This document shows, piece after piece, positions 42,956 through 55,219 of a DNA stretch of 64,000 nt. The DNA is from Trichoderma breve (taxonomy: Eukaryota; Ascomycota; Sordariomycetes; Hypocreales; Hypocreaceae), in NCBI RefSeq assembly GCF_028502605.1, contig NC_079232.1, forward strand, positions 6,262,001 through 6,326,000, read 5' to 3'. How positions within the stretch are numbered: the first letter of the stretch is position 1; every line of letters starts with the position of its first letter. Both the position numbers and the translations under genes were made by a program. The notes beneath the pieces were generated by a model. It was not told the origin of the DNA. It saw only the letters and a list, made by a program, of their open reading frames with translations, and ran no database searches.

Positions 42956-45823
42956 CTCGTACGTCTTGTAAGAATTTGACGTTCTACCGCTTTGCCCTCC
43001 CCTGGTCGCCTGTCCTCTCAAGCCTCTCTTCCCCTCCAAGGGCAGAGGAACGGCATAGTAGGGCGAGCGGGTGGCTCTCTTCTCATCTTTGCCTCATCCT
43101 TTCGAACACGTCCATCCGTCCACTTTTCCCAATGTCCTCGTGACGAATGGCACTGAAGGCCAGAGCTCGTTGGGCTTCATGCTTCATGCTTCCCCCGTCT
43201 TCGCACCATATCCCCTCTTTACTCCACGCTCCCCACGCGTCGTATCGAAAGTTTGACTTTGAATCTCATCTCGTGGTCGGTTGCTAGTGGCGACACGACG
43301 GCATGCTCTGCGGCGGGCATGCCTGTCGGCTCCCGAACAAAAGGCAACTGGGTGGCATGCAAAATTACGGCGTACAAAAGGAGCGGATACGGCGGTCCAA
43401 TGCAGGCGCGGGCGTCTCTCCCACTCAGAGCCCTTGCCGAAGCCGCGCCTTGGAGCTAGTGGTGATGCTGCCAAGACAACCCATGGATGCGAGCTCTCGG
43501 CCACCGCTTGGGATTTTTGCCTCTCTCTGCCATTGTCTTTTGGTTTGATTTGATTTGATTTTTTTGCCTCCGTCTCTCCCTCCATCTCTCTAAGACCTGT
43601 GAGAATTTCCCAAGTCTTGGCTTAAATCAATGGGGTGCGAGAGAAGAGGTGGTGTGTTTCTTTACGTGAATGGAGCACATGTGAGCGTCTCAGTCTTTGA
43701 TCAGCCTGTGGATCCCTGTTCATCCATGGGAGAGAGACACACACTCACACGAGTTTTGAGAGATGCGGTAGGCCAGTGATAAGACGAGTGAGACATTGCA
43801 CGCCTCGCAAAATAATTATTCAATAAAGGATTGCCGGGTAGTAGTACTGGCGATAAGCTTCAGGTCTCAAATACGCGCGTTTTTTTTTTTTTTCTCTCTT
43901 GTCAATCGCCACACTTCCTTTGGGGGTAGATCTCTTTTGGCAACGCCCATCATTGCCATTTCCTATTATTCGTACCGCTCTAGAGTGACAGTTTAGGAGA
44001 CGGAGGAGGATATTATTACATACTGTTCGTGTTTGTCTCTCCTCATGGGTGGTGTGACAAAGACCAGATGCACACCTATCACGGCCTGCTGACAACAAGA
44101 CCCGGAGTACCCTCCGGCTACCTGCTTAGTTGCAAAGGTCTGCTGCATCATGCCATGGCCTGTATGTATTACCTATGCTCAGTTCAAATTTGTAGGTCCT
44201 ACATACGAGTACCTTGATGCCCCTGATCGGGCAGTGGATGTTGTTGCGCGCTTCTCGTTTACCAACTGTAATTGCTCTCAACTCAACTGACTTGACATGG
44301 GATGCTAGAATACGACTTTGTGCCCCCAATCCCCTTGTGCGTTTGTTTGGCGCCACGCGCTTCGACTCACTAAACACTTCGGGTCATGACATTTTGGGCT
44401 CCGCAGTTCTGGTCCAAAGGATGCGAACATGGATGCGTCTGCGAGCTAGAGCATACGAGGATGGCAAGGTCAATGAGGAAAAAAAAAAGGACAGATCCAA
44501 TATGAAAGCGCCAGCAGCTGCACCAGTGACGCCAACCACGTCACCCCACATAAAGCGTTATGACGAAGGGACACATATGAGATTTCGGCTTGGACTTTAA
44601 CCATTGGTTCTTTTGACTGCAACTGCTTCGACTCATTCGTAGAGCATTGAGCTTCGAGGCTATGGGCGACTTCCGCAAACGCTCCAAAAGATGAGACGAA
44701 AACGTTGAGGATGGGCAACTCTGTATACCCTTTGACCCCTGCAAGGTGTCTTGGGAATTCGAGCTTGACGTCACACGGACCAAATATTGGTCTTGCTGGG
44801 ATCTTTTTTTCGTCTCTTTCTCCTCCGTTCAAACCGCCGTAGGGTTGGACCGTTGCCGATCGGCGGGCTGCCATCACGCCCGAAGGGAATAAGCCCGTGG
44901 ACGTCTTGCCCGAGGACACCTTCTCTCGCTCAATTTCTCCCCGGCCGGTGTGCTGTACCCTGCTCGTTTTTGTTGGGTCTCGACTTGCATACTGCAATGT
45001 TAATCTGAGGAATATCGTCGGGCACCACTCTGGGTGCTACACCAATGCCAGGCCTCGTGCTGCTTAAGCGGTTGAAGCAGAATCGAGTCCCCTCATTTGT
45101 CTGGGGGAAGACGGACAAGGGGGCACTCGGCAGCCGTCCGTGGGCCAGAAGGCGGTTGGACCAAACAGAGCTGAGTCTGGCACCATATCTTGGCCGGCCT
45201 GACTCTTGGCGACATATCGTGTGTCCGGGCTCACGTCCTATTATCGCGTCAACCGACCTGGGTAGCCATGGATACCGACATACGTCTCCCCACATCAACC
45301 CGGCCATGACGGAGTACAGACAGAGCATATCATGGAGCCATGGAAACACACGTTGGGTATTGTTAAAAGTATATTGAGAGAAAGGACCCAGAGCGAGCTA
45401 ACTGACTAGCCATGACACTCCGTGAGCCCTCTCCGGAGCCACCTCCGTCCAACCATATTGTTTCTCCTCTCACATGCCGCGGAGCAAACGAATGAATGGG
45501 GCAACCGTTGCAAATCTCCTAGTCCCCACGCCCTGCTACTCGAACGAACCAGAGGGGTATCATATCATTATTACCATGTCATCCATAACCTCCATTTTAC
45601 CCGTACCATCCTCAGATATCAGATATCTCAATCGAACCGCCAAATTGCCGCAGATGAACGCCTTTCCTGCCGTATGTGGATATACGCGCATGTCAAGGCT
45701 ACCCATCCTTCTTCTGCTCGCTTAACAGCGTCAGATCCTCCCTGTCGCGTGTTGTGTCCTGCTCTGCCTCTCCTGCCTCTCCTTCTCGCTTGCCAGGATC
45801 CCTGTGAAGTGCAGCAGGCAGGG

Positions 45824-46622
45824 CTAGACCTTGGCTCTACCGGTGAAACGGGTGCGAGTATTGCGATGTTTCAACCAGTATGCAGAAGCGGCGACAGTTG
45901 CAATCAGCCAGAGGAGCGCACTGGTCAAGTCTACCCACACGGCATGCTTCATGCGTTCGACGTCTCCGTTCCCATGAGCGTTTTCGTTGATGTAAAGCTG
46001 TGCGAGTTGACATGTCAGAATCGGGTCATGAATACATATAGCAATAACGCGGGTAGCCTTTGCATTGCATTCCAGCCTCCCCAAAATGCAAACCCCTCCT
46101 CGTCGCCCGGAAACGCGCTGTGCGACACATGCTTGATCTAGACCAGACGTACCTTTCCGAAGACGCCAAACAGAGTGATCCACAGGATGAACAGGATTAG
46201 ATCCCAAACGGCGAGGAATATCCCAGCGGCTTCAATGATGAGAGGGATAAAGTAGAGGGCACACGTAGCCGCTGTCAAAGCGCCGACGACGACGGCATAG
46301 ACCTGTGTGTTTCACAAGCAAGTGTTAGCCAAAGCTATCCCGACGCTCGGTTCTGTTCCCAACAGGGATTATTGGTCATGGTTGGGGGCCTTGTTTGGTT
46401 GAGTATACTCATACTCGTGTGTAGCACAGAGTGCATCCATCAGTATTACTCCATCAGTCTATTTGTGAGACTTACCCATTTGGATTTGGTGTAATCATCA
46501 AAGTGTTTCGCCCGCTGCAGGTCGGTGCCGTAAAGGCCGCAGACGGTGATTGCGAGGGCAAAACATGCGAGATGAAGCGCCGTAAAAGCATAGTAGCTGA
46601 TGGAGAGGCTGGACTTTGTCAT
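45824..46622 (-). CDS. MARVEL-domain-like tetraspan membrane protein (156 aa)
   Basis: Three exons: 46622-46476, 46302-46153 and 45997-45824, all phase 0, donors GTAAGT and GTACGT, acceptors CACACAG and CGCACAG. The product begins MTKSSLSISYYAFTALHLAC and shows four hydrophobic helices: FTALHLACFALAITVCGLYG; VYAVVVGALTAATCALYF; AGIFLAVWDLILFILWITLF; and VDLTSALLWLIATVAASAYW. It ends in a basic tail (KHRNTRTRFTGRAKV). This length and topology fit the fungal MARVEL/Nce102-like group associated with plasma-membrane domains. The large 129-residue frame reading through the last intron is not the true product. Substrate or partners unknown. Confidence 0.85.
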
Positions 46623-48628
46623 GTTGTCTGCGCGCTTATGTGTGCGTATATGATTGCTCGGTCACTGTGTTTGGCTATGCCCGGACTAAGACCAGATCCT
46701 TCGATGAGCAAGACAGGGCGAGATTAGCCCTACCGACTAAAAATCCCCCCCAAAAGGAGTAAAAAAAGAGAAAAGTAAATAGTCTGGACAACTACTTACT
46801 CCTTGCAGCCTCAGCTGTTGATTGTTTTGTTGGTGAGGCGCAGAGAAGGGGGCTAGAAATCAGAGGGCGAGAGGGCGCTTTTTTTCAGCCTCAATTAAGG
46901 CAGCATAGAGAGGGAGGAAGAGGGAGATGGGGAGGAGAGGAGGAAACGGTCTGCATTTTCTCCTTGGGCTCTCCATCATCGCGATCGCATTTCTTGCAAT
47001 TTCTGCAGCTCTCTCCCTGATTTCACGACCCAATACTACATCATGCCCTGTGTTTCTCGTCAATGACGTCAAGTAAACAGTAAACAAACTAAACAAAATC
47101 ATGGAATGCCAATCCAAGCTAGATCTGGACGCTCACACGTGATCCTAGCAGCTGTTTTTTTCTCCCCTAACTCGATTTCGCTTCGTGGTTTGGATCCCTC
47201 TCCAGCCCTACGTCAAAAACCGCCAGCCAACGACACTATTGCCGCGATCTGCCTTGTCCATCGCTTCTCTGGCTTCCCAGACAAGTAGGACTTTGCAGGG
47301 GACAAAGAGAGACGAGGCTAGAAGTCCATCATAGCGCCTGTTAGCATCAGCCCGGCGTTCAACTTACGGCGGCCGCCTCCGCGCGTCTCCACATTTGCCT
47401 CATCTCGAGCTGCTGCCTTTTCGGAGCCTGGCGCTTGGGTCCGGTCTGGGTTTCGATATTTGCACCTGCGCGGGTTGCACTGCCATTATCCCGCCTCGAG
47501 AGAGAAAACTCGTGACTGGGGCTGCTCTCCGTGCCTTTGGTTTTCTGGGCTCAGAGTTTGCTAAGCCCCCGTGGTTTCTGGTATTTCTCAACTGCCCTGG
47601 GCGTTACGAGAGACTCAGATGGAGTACCTGGCCGCTAACATGGATCGGTTTGCAGGGGTCTGGCTTTCTAGCCGGACGCTTTGACGCGATTTCGCTTCCC
47701 CAAGGTCGTCGCCTGCTATGGGATCAATGATACGAGACCCTGTGACAAAGTCCAATAACTCGCAGCAACCAATGTCCGCGGTTGAACCTCGTCCGGCTGC
47801 CTGCCGACGCTCGCATCTTGAAGCACTGCCGGGGATGGAGTCCGGAGGATCAAAAAGGATTTGGAGAGTTTCCTGAGCCGATTGAAGGCGGCGGGGCGCC
47901 GACCGACTCACCGGGTGTGTGAGATGAATACTATTAGAACGACGCCTCAGGACAGGAACAGGTGAACAAATCGGTTCGCAACTACTCGTTGTGCGCAGCA
48001 GCGTTCGGTCTGCTGACAGTCCCATCAGGCTTAGCGCACCGAAGCTTTGTGGAAGCTTCACAGGAAGATGAATGCTTGCCTGATCTTTTCGGACGCCCCC
48101 TTGTCTATATGCCTCGCAGGCCTTCAAGAGCTTTCGCCCTATCGACGGGGCTTTCCACCACGTTTTCGCCCTATCAGCGGGCCATCCACCTTGTCTGACT
48201 CTGGCCATGAAGCAACGCCTGCGCGTCATATCTTCCGACTAGACGCACAATGGCCGTTGTGAAAAAAATCGGGGCCCTCTTGTCGCTGTTGGCCATGGCT
48301 TGGAGTCTATGCTGATGCTGCCTTCGCAGGCAGTTTCCTTAGGCATCTTTGATTGAAACAGGGCGTAGGACTTGTGAGTCAAGCTATCGTGTATTTCGGT
48401 TTCGTTCTGGGCCATTGCTCTGCGTCATTGGAGGAGGGTCTCCAAGAAGGGTAAATATATATAATGGACTTGAAACGCTTCGAAGTTGAGGAAAGAGAAA
48501 GAGAGCATCAGCATCAGTCAATCCAACTGTCTACATACTTCAACACATAGATCTCTCAAGCAACTCGCTTCCAACTCTCAATCTACGCGCTTCAGTATCT
48601 TTACTCTTCAAAGTAACATTTGATCATC
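46623..48628. other. divergent intergenic region (2.0 kb)
   Basis: Between the divergent MARVEL gene (-) and the small cysteine-rich gene (+). Frames at 46860-47117, 47395-47730 and 47615-48229 lack domains and credible splicing. The right end is a clear promoter with a TATA box (48453-48465) and a CT/CA-rich leader. Confidence 0.5.
48453..48465 (+). promoter_or_regulatory. TATA box of the small cysteine-rich gene
   Basis: AAATATATATAAT lies about 165 bp before the ATG at 48629. The intervening leader (about 48510-48620) is CA/CT-rich, typical of strongly expressed fungal genes. Confidence 0.65.
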
Positions 48629-48991
48629 ATGCCTCGCGGACAATAGTAAGTTGCCAACATCCTTACATCCATGAACCAACATCTTGACATCCTCGAACCA
48701 ACACTGACTTCTTCCTAGCGTTGAGTCTTCTGACTACCGATCTGGTAGCCGCAAGAAGAGCTCTGGACGAAGCTCCTACTCCTCTTCATCCAGGTCTTGC
48801 ACTTCCTCAGTCAGGCCAAACTACTGGCGATGCGTACGTCCAACACCCTCTGCTCTCTTCCTCACCAACAACAGTAACTAACGTGCTTGCAGTGCAAGTG
48901 CTCCGGCGGCTGGTACAGCTACCAGATCAACGATTCTTGCCCCATGTGCCAGTCCTGGCGCTGCGACAACTGCGAATACTCCATGAGCTAG
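48629..48991 (+). CDS. small cysteine-rich zinc-ribbon-like protein (76 aa)
   Basis: Three tiny exons: 48629-48645, 48719-48833 and 48893-48991. Splice signals are clear (GTAAGT..TTCCTAG; GTACGT..CTAACGTGCTTGCAG) and phases fit. The product starts MPRGQYVESSDYR, has a Ser/Arg/Lys-rich middle and a compact C-terminal cysteine module (YWRCCKCSGGW, then INDSCPMCQSWRCDNCEYS). Eight cysteines lie at 33, 44, 45, 47, 60, 63, 68 and 71; the CxxC pairs suggest zinc binding. There is no signal peptide, so it is probably intracellular. It is too split to appear as a long open frame. The TATA box and CT-rich leader argue for a real, inducible gene. Function unknown. Confidence 0.82.
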
Positions 48992-51900
48992 AGCCGGCCA
49001 ATATTCCATCATCTTTCGAACGCAGCGGCCCGCTGCTGTACTACGACATGTTTTTGTACTCGAGTTGACATTAGACGAACATTCAACGGAATTCGCATTC
49101 CACCCACTACAGAGCATGAGAGGAGTTTGGGATTTCTAGCATAATCGGCTAAAGCGTTGGAATTTTGGATTCATTCATTTTGCATTGCCAGCGTTGGAAT
49201 CAGCATTTAGAGCATTAGATTGGCGGCCACATCATTGAGCGAAAGCACCACTCCTTTTTTTTTCTTGTTATCCTTAGAGACCTCTCCGCAGAATTTTACC
49301 TGAAATAGTCTTGCATTATCACATGTTTCCTTTCCACTCACATGTTTGTTCACATGTTCCGTCTCAATTCCTTGCATGCAGTGAACCATTGGGGGAATCC
49401 CATGCTAGGCTCAATGTCTAGTGCCGCCGTTCGTTGCCTTGCATGAGTAACACAGTTCCGTGCATACTGTAAGGCCAATGTAAGGCGAGGCAATCCAAGG
49501 CAGCAATCTTAGGCGCCCCTTGACTCTTGTCTAAGACGGCCATTCATGTTTTGTCCCAAAACTTTAGGCTACGCATGACTCTATGCCGGTGACCGTGTTT
49601 AGTGATATTACTTGACGAGAAATGCTTACTCTGTGCAAGGAATATGGAGCTAGTTGAGTGCCATCGTACTTTTATGGGCGAATCATCGTCTGCGGATGGC
49701 TGGTTGGATGGCGGCTCCACCTTTGATTCGGGGATTCTTTCTCTTCATTTTCCTTTTATTTCTCTTTCCCATCTTTTTTTCCTTTTCTGAAAAGGGGTGA
49801 GTGTAGACAATGCATCTCACGGAGGGCGTACGTGGGAACAATTATGGCCCAATTGCTCGTGGTACTGTGATAGGTTCGTGGGCGTCAACTTTGAGTGTGC
49901 GGTTGATGAATTGGTGGTGGATAGATACCTAGACCGGGGTAGCCAAACCGGATTATGTTACGGGAATTGTGAGAGGGACGCAGCAGAGCCTCAACATTGG
50001 GATCGGTAGTGGCCCCCCCTGTCGGTGTAAGCAGTGGACGACATGGGGAACAGTCCCCGTTCTGGCACTGCTTTTCCGGAGTCGGATTGACAACAGCCAC
50101 AATGGCATGGTCTGGATCAATGCAAGATGCAGGCTTTGATTTGTCTCGTTCTTTTAAAAATGGGAGTTGTAGACCGGTTCTCGGCTACCGTGTCATCCAA
50201 ATCCCTGCCTTGAAGCCTAGATATTGCTTTGCCAAAGAGGCTCGTAGATTTTTCCGCCAGGATCAGAGCATCGCCTCTGAAAGTAGTGAGTAATAGCTGC
50301 CGTTCCGTGAGAGGAGGGTTGCGGAAAAGGGCTGTGAGGGGGGTGGGGGAAAATATGCGAGTGGCCGCGTTGAGCAAGAGCTGCAGAATCTGCGGCAGTT
50401 GATATTGCACGCATCACACCAAGACAATTCGTACTGGATACATGGAGGGCTAGTCGATGATCCTCATTTACTATGCGATTGAGGCTCTGCAGAAGTCTCT
50501 ACTACTTCCAGGTACGAATGTGACGAGAACTTGACGAGAGCGTAGAGCGAGAAGAAGATAGGTAGGTGGTCTCCTCACCCGCTGGCTGGTTTGTTCCTTC
50601 TCCCGGGCAACATGATGAGATGCCCCGTTTCAGGCAATGATTAAGCCGGAGCTCGCAGGACGCGTACCGGTTCGCATTTAGAAGGCGCAGGCTCTTTGCA
50701 CTTGTGTTCGATCGACTTGTGCCATAGGAGGGCATTCATTGGTTGGAATGCCCAGCTTGATTTAGTTCGGATACAAGGGGTGTGCAGTAGAGGCTGGCAA
50801 GGATTGGAGAGAAACATTCTTACGGGTTTGGAAGGCCGAATGTCATAGAACTGGATCTCCCAGGCACCTTTCTTGGCTTACTGACAAGGAGCCGAGATAG
50901 ACGATTTTGCAACAAACCAATACCGCCGAAGTCGTTGCTGCTGCTGACTTTGGATTTCACACTGAAACGTTCACCGGGACCATGACTTGGTCTGGCTTGG
51001 AAGAACGTCTGCATCACGAGGGCGAGACGAGACCCGCTTGATAGACCGGAGAGACTATTCTCGGGGCCCTTCGCCACCTCCGAGAGATGGCTGCCTTGGA
51101 TGATGGCATCTCGGCTTGTGTAGGCTCAGATTGATGAAGCATGTTCTTCGTCATTGTCGGCGGGGGCTTCTCGCTGCCTTGCACGAGAATCCACTTGCTC
51201 TGCTGGTGATCCTCGAAATTTTCGACTAGGCAGTCCAATCCTAGGAGATCCGTTAACATGGGCTATCAAGGTGCCCTTCTACCTCATGCTATGACTCTTC
51301 TTCTAGATGATCCGGCAAGTATTTACGATATACGAGTAATAGCAGAAGATTGCTACTGGTTGCCGAAGAATGACGCCCTCTTTGTACAAGCAATCTTGCC
51401 GGTATTTCGCATACCCCAGAGGTCAGGACTGGGCCATGGACGCGATACACGCCATGTTGGGAGATTTAGCGAACCAAAAAAAGATTGGCCGCTCCGGGGC
51501 CTTGAGCGAGAGAAAGAGTCATCCATTTGCTGGGCCAGAAGCCATGGAAGACATCATCCGATAGAGGCCTTGTGGAAAGCCACCCAGCTCGATCATACGA
51601 GGTATCTACCAGAAACTGAATGAACCTTCGGCTGCGTTCGTGGAAAATAGTCAGCATCTGAGGGGCCGACACTCACAAGACGGCATTCCTTTCCCACACT
51701 GGATGGAAAGAATATTGTTATCGGATGCCTTGTCATCAAAATCGAATACACAATCTCCTCCGGAAATGGTCTCCCCCCAAGTCTCTATACCATACAAATC
51801 TTCCACTGAGACGCTCAAAGTCTGCATATCTCGCAAATGACTGGCGCTGCCCTTAGAGTCTGGACTATGAAGCAACTGAAATGATGAACGACGCTTATAC

Positions 51901-52293
51901 GGAAACGCCTTCCACGGTCGTCCAATATCCTTTGCAACCAACAAGCCCCCGCTGGCAGTTATGCACATCGAGCGAACCAACGAACCGGCGAACCGGAGGT
52001 GTGATGATTTTCCCTCCGGACGAGATCCTTATCTCGACGCATTTCCCCTAAGGCGATCTGGTGTGGACTGCCCATGTGAGATCGCCAGATGGATGATGGA
52101 TAGTCGCTACATAAAGAAGGGGAGAATCACACCTGGACTTGGTGGAAATACTTAATTGCGGGAAAAAGACAATAAAACCCTGTGGATGAGGGGAGCAACA
52201 TGCTTCGTATTCCATTCCATGGTAAGGTATGCGTACCTATCTTACATTATGTACACATCCTCCAAAAAACTGTATTGCATGACATGAGTGAGA
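48992..52293. other. intergenic region with possible decayed coding sequence
   Basis: 3.3 kb. 48992-50800 holds only short frames. Between 50820 and 52060 on the minus strand several frames look weakly protein-like but do not join into one model (see the separate entry). No RNA gene or mobile element identified. Confidence 0.4.
50820..52060 (-). pseudogene. possible decayed or mis-modelled gene
   Basis: Minus-strand segments with coding-like composition lie in different frames: 51980-51651 (LVAKDIGRPWKAFPYK, SVSVEDLYGIETWG, CVFDFDDKASDNN), 51259-51014 (starts MLTDLLGLDCLVENFED) and 51077-50820 (NSLSGLSSGSRLALVMQ). A donor/acceptor pair near 51655-51605 (GTGAGT..CGAACGCAG) would give a quick stop. 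No single start-to-stop model could be built and no family was recognised. Chance open frames are an equal explanation. Confidence 0.2.
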
Positions 52294-54060
52294 TTAAACC
52301 CCAAGATCCTTAAACGTGAAGCCTCCCACGATATAATATGGGTTCAACATGGTGTCCCAGTCAGGTGTCAACTCTCTATGAGGAAACGGGAAGCCATTAC
52401 CATTCGACGCCTCCAACAGAGCAATCTCCTGATTCTTCTTGGCCAACGCATCTCTCATCAGGGTCTTAGCCGTGTCGAGTGCTTCGGCAGCCATGTGCGT
52501 GTTGAGGATCTCCACGATGCGCTCGAGCTTGGGCATAACCCACGAGACCTGAGTGAGGCTGTCACGGTTGTCGATGGCGAGCAAAACACAAAAGAACTGG
52601 AAGGTGGTGCCCAGGACATTCCACCACGGAATACCTCGTTCTGCCAAGTCAGAAGCTGCCTCGACAGCAGTATAGCCGATCTGGAGGATCTCCGACAAGG
52701 TATCTTTGCTGATGCTGACCTTGAGAAGGCGAAGGCGGCGATAGAGGCAGAAGCAGAGATCTCCTCTGGTAAGGGCAGGAAAGCCCTTGACCTCTCCCAT
52801 GTCGAGAAGCTTTTGGATGGCGGCCTCGAGAGATTTGCTGACAGCCATCACATCGCCACTGATATTTTCACTAGGCAAGATTCTGGCCATGCGTATTTGG
52901 AGGCCAGTCTCACTCTTGTCATCAAAGGGGGTGGGTCGAGAGTCTATGCCATCAAATTGAATCTTGGTACGGCCATACTCGTACGCAATGATTGTGTTGA
53001 GGCACCAAGCGAGCCAAAAGGTCCGCTTGCTTCCCTCATCCTCTGTGGCGGGAGTCTGAACGCTTTGGGTGACAAGCTCCGAGTTAAGATCACGGTGAAG
53101 TCCGACAGCCTCCACCAGATGCATGACGGTGCAAGACGAAAGCCAAGTAAGATGTGGTCTTGTTGTCGAGCGAAGATAGAGAGTCCGGAGAATCCATGCG
53201 TTGACTTGATCAATGGAGGGAAGACGGCTGAAAGTCGAATCTTCGAGGACATCCTTCACATGCTTGACGATTTGCGACTCCATAGGGTGACCTTGATGAA
53301 AGGCAAAGAGAGAGCCGAGAGAAACAACGGCTCCAATCAAGGCACCAAGGATGAGATCTTGGTTTCGTCTGTTGAAGTAGGTATCACACTGCTGGAGGAA
53401 CTTTTGCTTGTCAAAGAGATGGAACGGCACATCCACAGTGGCGAAGTAGATTTCCGTATAGTGTCGACACTCCTCATAACTGATGTAGTTGGTCAATGGA
53501 GCATGGATGGATCCAGGTTCCTCAGGGCGAATGCCACAGTTCCAGGCAAATGAATGAAGACGGGGAGGATGAGCAGACTCAAGCTCCATGCCCAGCTGGT
53601 TAGGAAAGGCCACAGCCGAATTCTGGTTCATGTAGCGTCGCTTTGCTGGCTCAATGATGCCGCGGTTGAGAGGAGGGAGTGGAGTTTGACGGGCAACATC
53701 CTCTGCCGTGGTTTGATGGGCAACATCCTCTGCCGTGGCTGAGGGCTCAGTTGAGGGATAAGTTGAGGCCATAGTTAAGGCGGGAACTGAAGGCGGAGCT
53801 GAGGGCGCAGTTTGAAAAGATGCCTCACTGCTCTCAAGCATCACATCAAGAGACCTCTTGAGCTTTTGGCCAGGGACGAGAACTCCGTTGATTTTACATG
53901 GATATTCAAACTGTACGCACATAGCGCACGGAAAGGTGCTATCACACTTGCGCTTGCGTCTGCGGCATTCATCGCAAGCTTGCTTGGCCCGTTGACGGCC
54001 CTTGGGAGCTTGCGGCTGAGCAGCAACCGTCACCTCTTTATGGATCGGGTTGTGCTCCAT
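52294..54060 (-). CDS. Zn2Cys6 transcription factor with fungal-specific domain (588 aa)
   Basis: Single long exon. The start is taken as the ATG at 54060 (MEHNPIHKE), 28 residues before the zinc cluster; in-frame codons upstream lie in the leader. The Gal4-type binuclear zinc motif is complete: Cys29, 32, 39, 45, 48 and 55 in CDECRRRKRKCDSTFPCAMC then VQFEYPC (CX2CX6CX5CX2CX6C). A basic linker follows. After a variable region comes a fungal-trans regulatory domain (YISYEECRHYTEIYFATVDV to about residue 480), with a DRLPSIDQVNAW/LTWLSSCTVMHLVEAVGLHRDL block. Expected role: nuclear regulator binding CGG-type sites. Neighbouring genes include a second Zn2Cys6 regulator and oxidoreductases. Targets unknown. 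Confidence 0.93.
   Translation of the reverse strand: MEHNPIHKEVTVAAQPQAPKGRQRAKQACDECRRRKRKCDSTFPCAMCVQFEYPCKINGVLVPGQKLKRSLDVMLESSEASFQTAPSAPPSVPALTMASTYPSTEPSATAEDVAHQTTAEDVARQTPLPPLNRGIIEPAKRRYMNQNSAVAFPNQLGMELESAHPPRLHSFAWNCGIRPEEPGSIHAPLTNYISYEECRHYTEIYFATVDVPFHLFDKQKFLQQCDTYFNRRNQDLILGALIGAVVSLGSLFAFHQGHPMESQIVKHVKDVLEDSTFSRLPSIDQVNAWILRTLYLRSTTRPHLTWLSSCTVMHLVEAVGLHRDLNSELVTQSVQTPATEDEGSKRTFWLAWCLNTIIAYEYGRTKIQFDGIDSRPTPFDDKSETGLQIRMARILPSENISGDVMAVSKSLEAAIQKLLDMGEVKGFPALTRGDLCFCLYRRLRLLKVSISKDTLSEILQIGYTAVEAASDLAERGIPWWNVLGTTFQFFCVLLAIDNRDSLTQVSWVMPKLERIVEILNTHMAAEALDTAKTLMRDALAKKNQEIALLEASNGNGFPFPHRELTPDWDTMLNPYYIVGGFTFKDLGV
53690..53744. repeat. 27-bp direct repeat inside the Zn2Cys6 gene
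   Basis: Two near-identical copies encode TAEDVAHQT and TAEDVARQT in the linker after the DNA-binding domain. The duplication is in frame and apparently recent. Confidence 0.8.
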
Positions 54061-55219
54061 GGCGGGGAGTCGGTGACTGAGGGGCCGCAGATTAATAAGA
54101 TACACCATAAACGAAATGTGACGATAGTTAAATGATGGTGTTGATAGGGGCCCGGCTAGGGGAGATGGAGAGTTGCAGAGGGAAAAGAAAGCCGGGCAGC
54201 TGGGAGATTGAAATGGAATAAAGGAGGACGTACGTGAGGTCGCGTCTGTCAGCAAGTCATTGCAGCTGCACTGCTCTTTCCGGGTTTACCAGTTCACTTT
54301 TTAGCTTTGGTCGGCACCTGCCACAGCAACTCACCCCACTTTTTTTTCCAGAGCTAGCTTGAGAAGGAGAGCTTCACGGAATTTCAGGATGAACGAGGAC
54401 GAATAGGAATTGATTGTTACCGAGAGGCGGTGAAAATTGGGAAAGCAGCTGCTGGGACTTTCCTTGGAATTTTGAAATTGTACGGTGAGTCACAAAGTCG
54501 GAAAAGGCAGTGACGGGCAGATGCTGTGTAAAGTAGGAAGTAGGTGTGATATTGGTGGGGGTGGAGGGGATGGCGATGTGTTTGTTGGGAGGTGTAAGCA
54601 GAAGCGGCCTTGGGCTGGGAAAATGGGTGGTAATATTGATAGCAATTGGAGTGGATGACGGCAAAGAATCGCAAATGAAATGGTGAGAATGTGTAGCTTG
54701 AGGATCCAGTTGGGTGGGTGTGGAAGGCATTTGGCAAGGAAAGGCAGTCCGTAGAATTGAGCCAGACAGAAAGAGAGCCACGTTTGTGAAAGCAGTTGAA
54801 CGTGATGGTGTTCTACTGTAACAGGAGCAAAGACCTTTACTCGCCGAAATGCCTGTCAGTTGTCGTGGGAATCGCCTCACGAATTGCTGGTATGTGGGCT
54901 TCACAAGCTGTAGAAGACGGTGGTCAAACCCTGGATGTCGCTCTCAGTTGTTGAGACAGCGTCGTCTGGCTGCCTCGCAATAGTCTCTGATAGCTCCTGT
55001 GACTGTGGATAAGCACCAGATAGACGAAAAAATCGATTGCGGTAATTTGTGCTTGAGCAATGGATCGCAGTATTGGCTTGGACCCGGGCGATACGCTGGC
55101 TTACCGCGATTGTCTCAAGGCGAGTCGTGCAACAACAAAGTTGTCAATCAATGGCATATTCACGCACTGACTTGGTTTTCGTCATCGAAATTCGTATATT
55201 GCATCCATAGACACCGGCG
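54061..55219. other. promoter and leader of the 588-aa regulator
   Basis: 1.16 kb between two minus-strand regulator genes. The open frame continues upstream of 54060 without a convincing protein. Frames at 54374-54904 and 54999-55229 show no domain. Nothing else visible. Confidence 0.45.

Larger units (their letters stand above)
40327..45823. other. gene-poor 5.5-kb region
   Basis: No convincing gene. The largest frame (40577-41353, minus, 258 codons) is rich in Cys/Leu/Pro/His with no domain, lies in a pyrimidine-rich leader and starts without support. A 31-codon basic frame (MARQKSQRPDKKKPK...) at 41455-41360 has a good initiation context (CCACCATGG) but is isolated. The stretch contains a TGC triplet run (42611-42630), four TACATGTA palindromes between 42198 and 42955, a TTTGA repeat near 43540-43560 and a T run near 43880. 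It may be a long regulatory region or an eroded segment. Confidence 0.4.

Noticed and set aside
47395..48229. ORFs of 111 and 204 codons in the MARVEL/cysteine-rich gene spacer
   Set aside because: Opposite-strand overlaps without domain, consistent start or splice sites.
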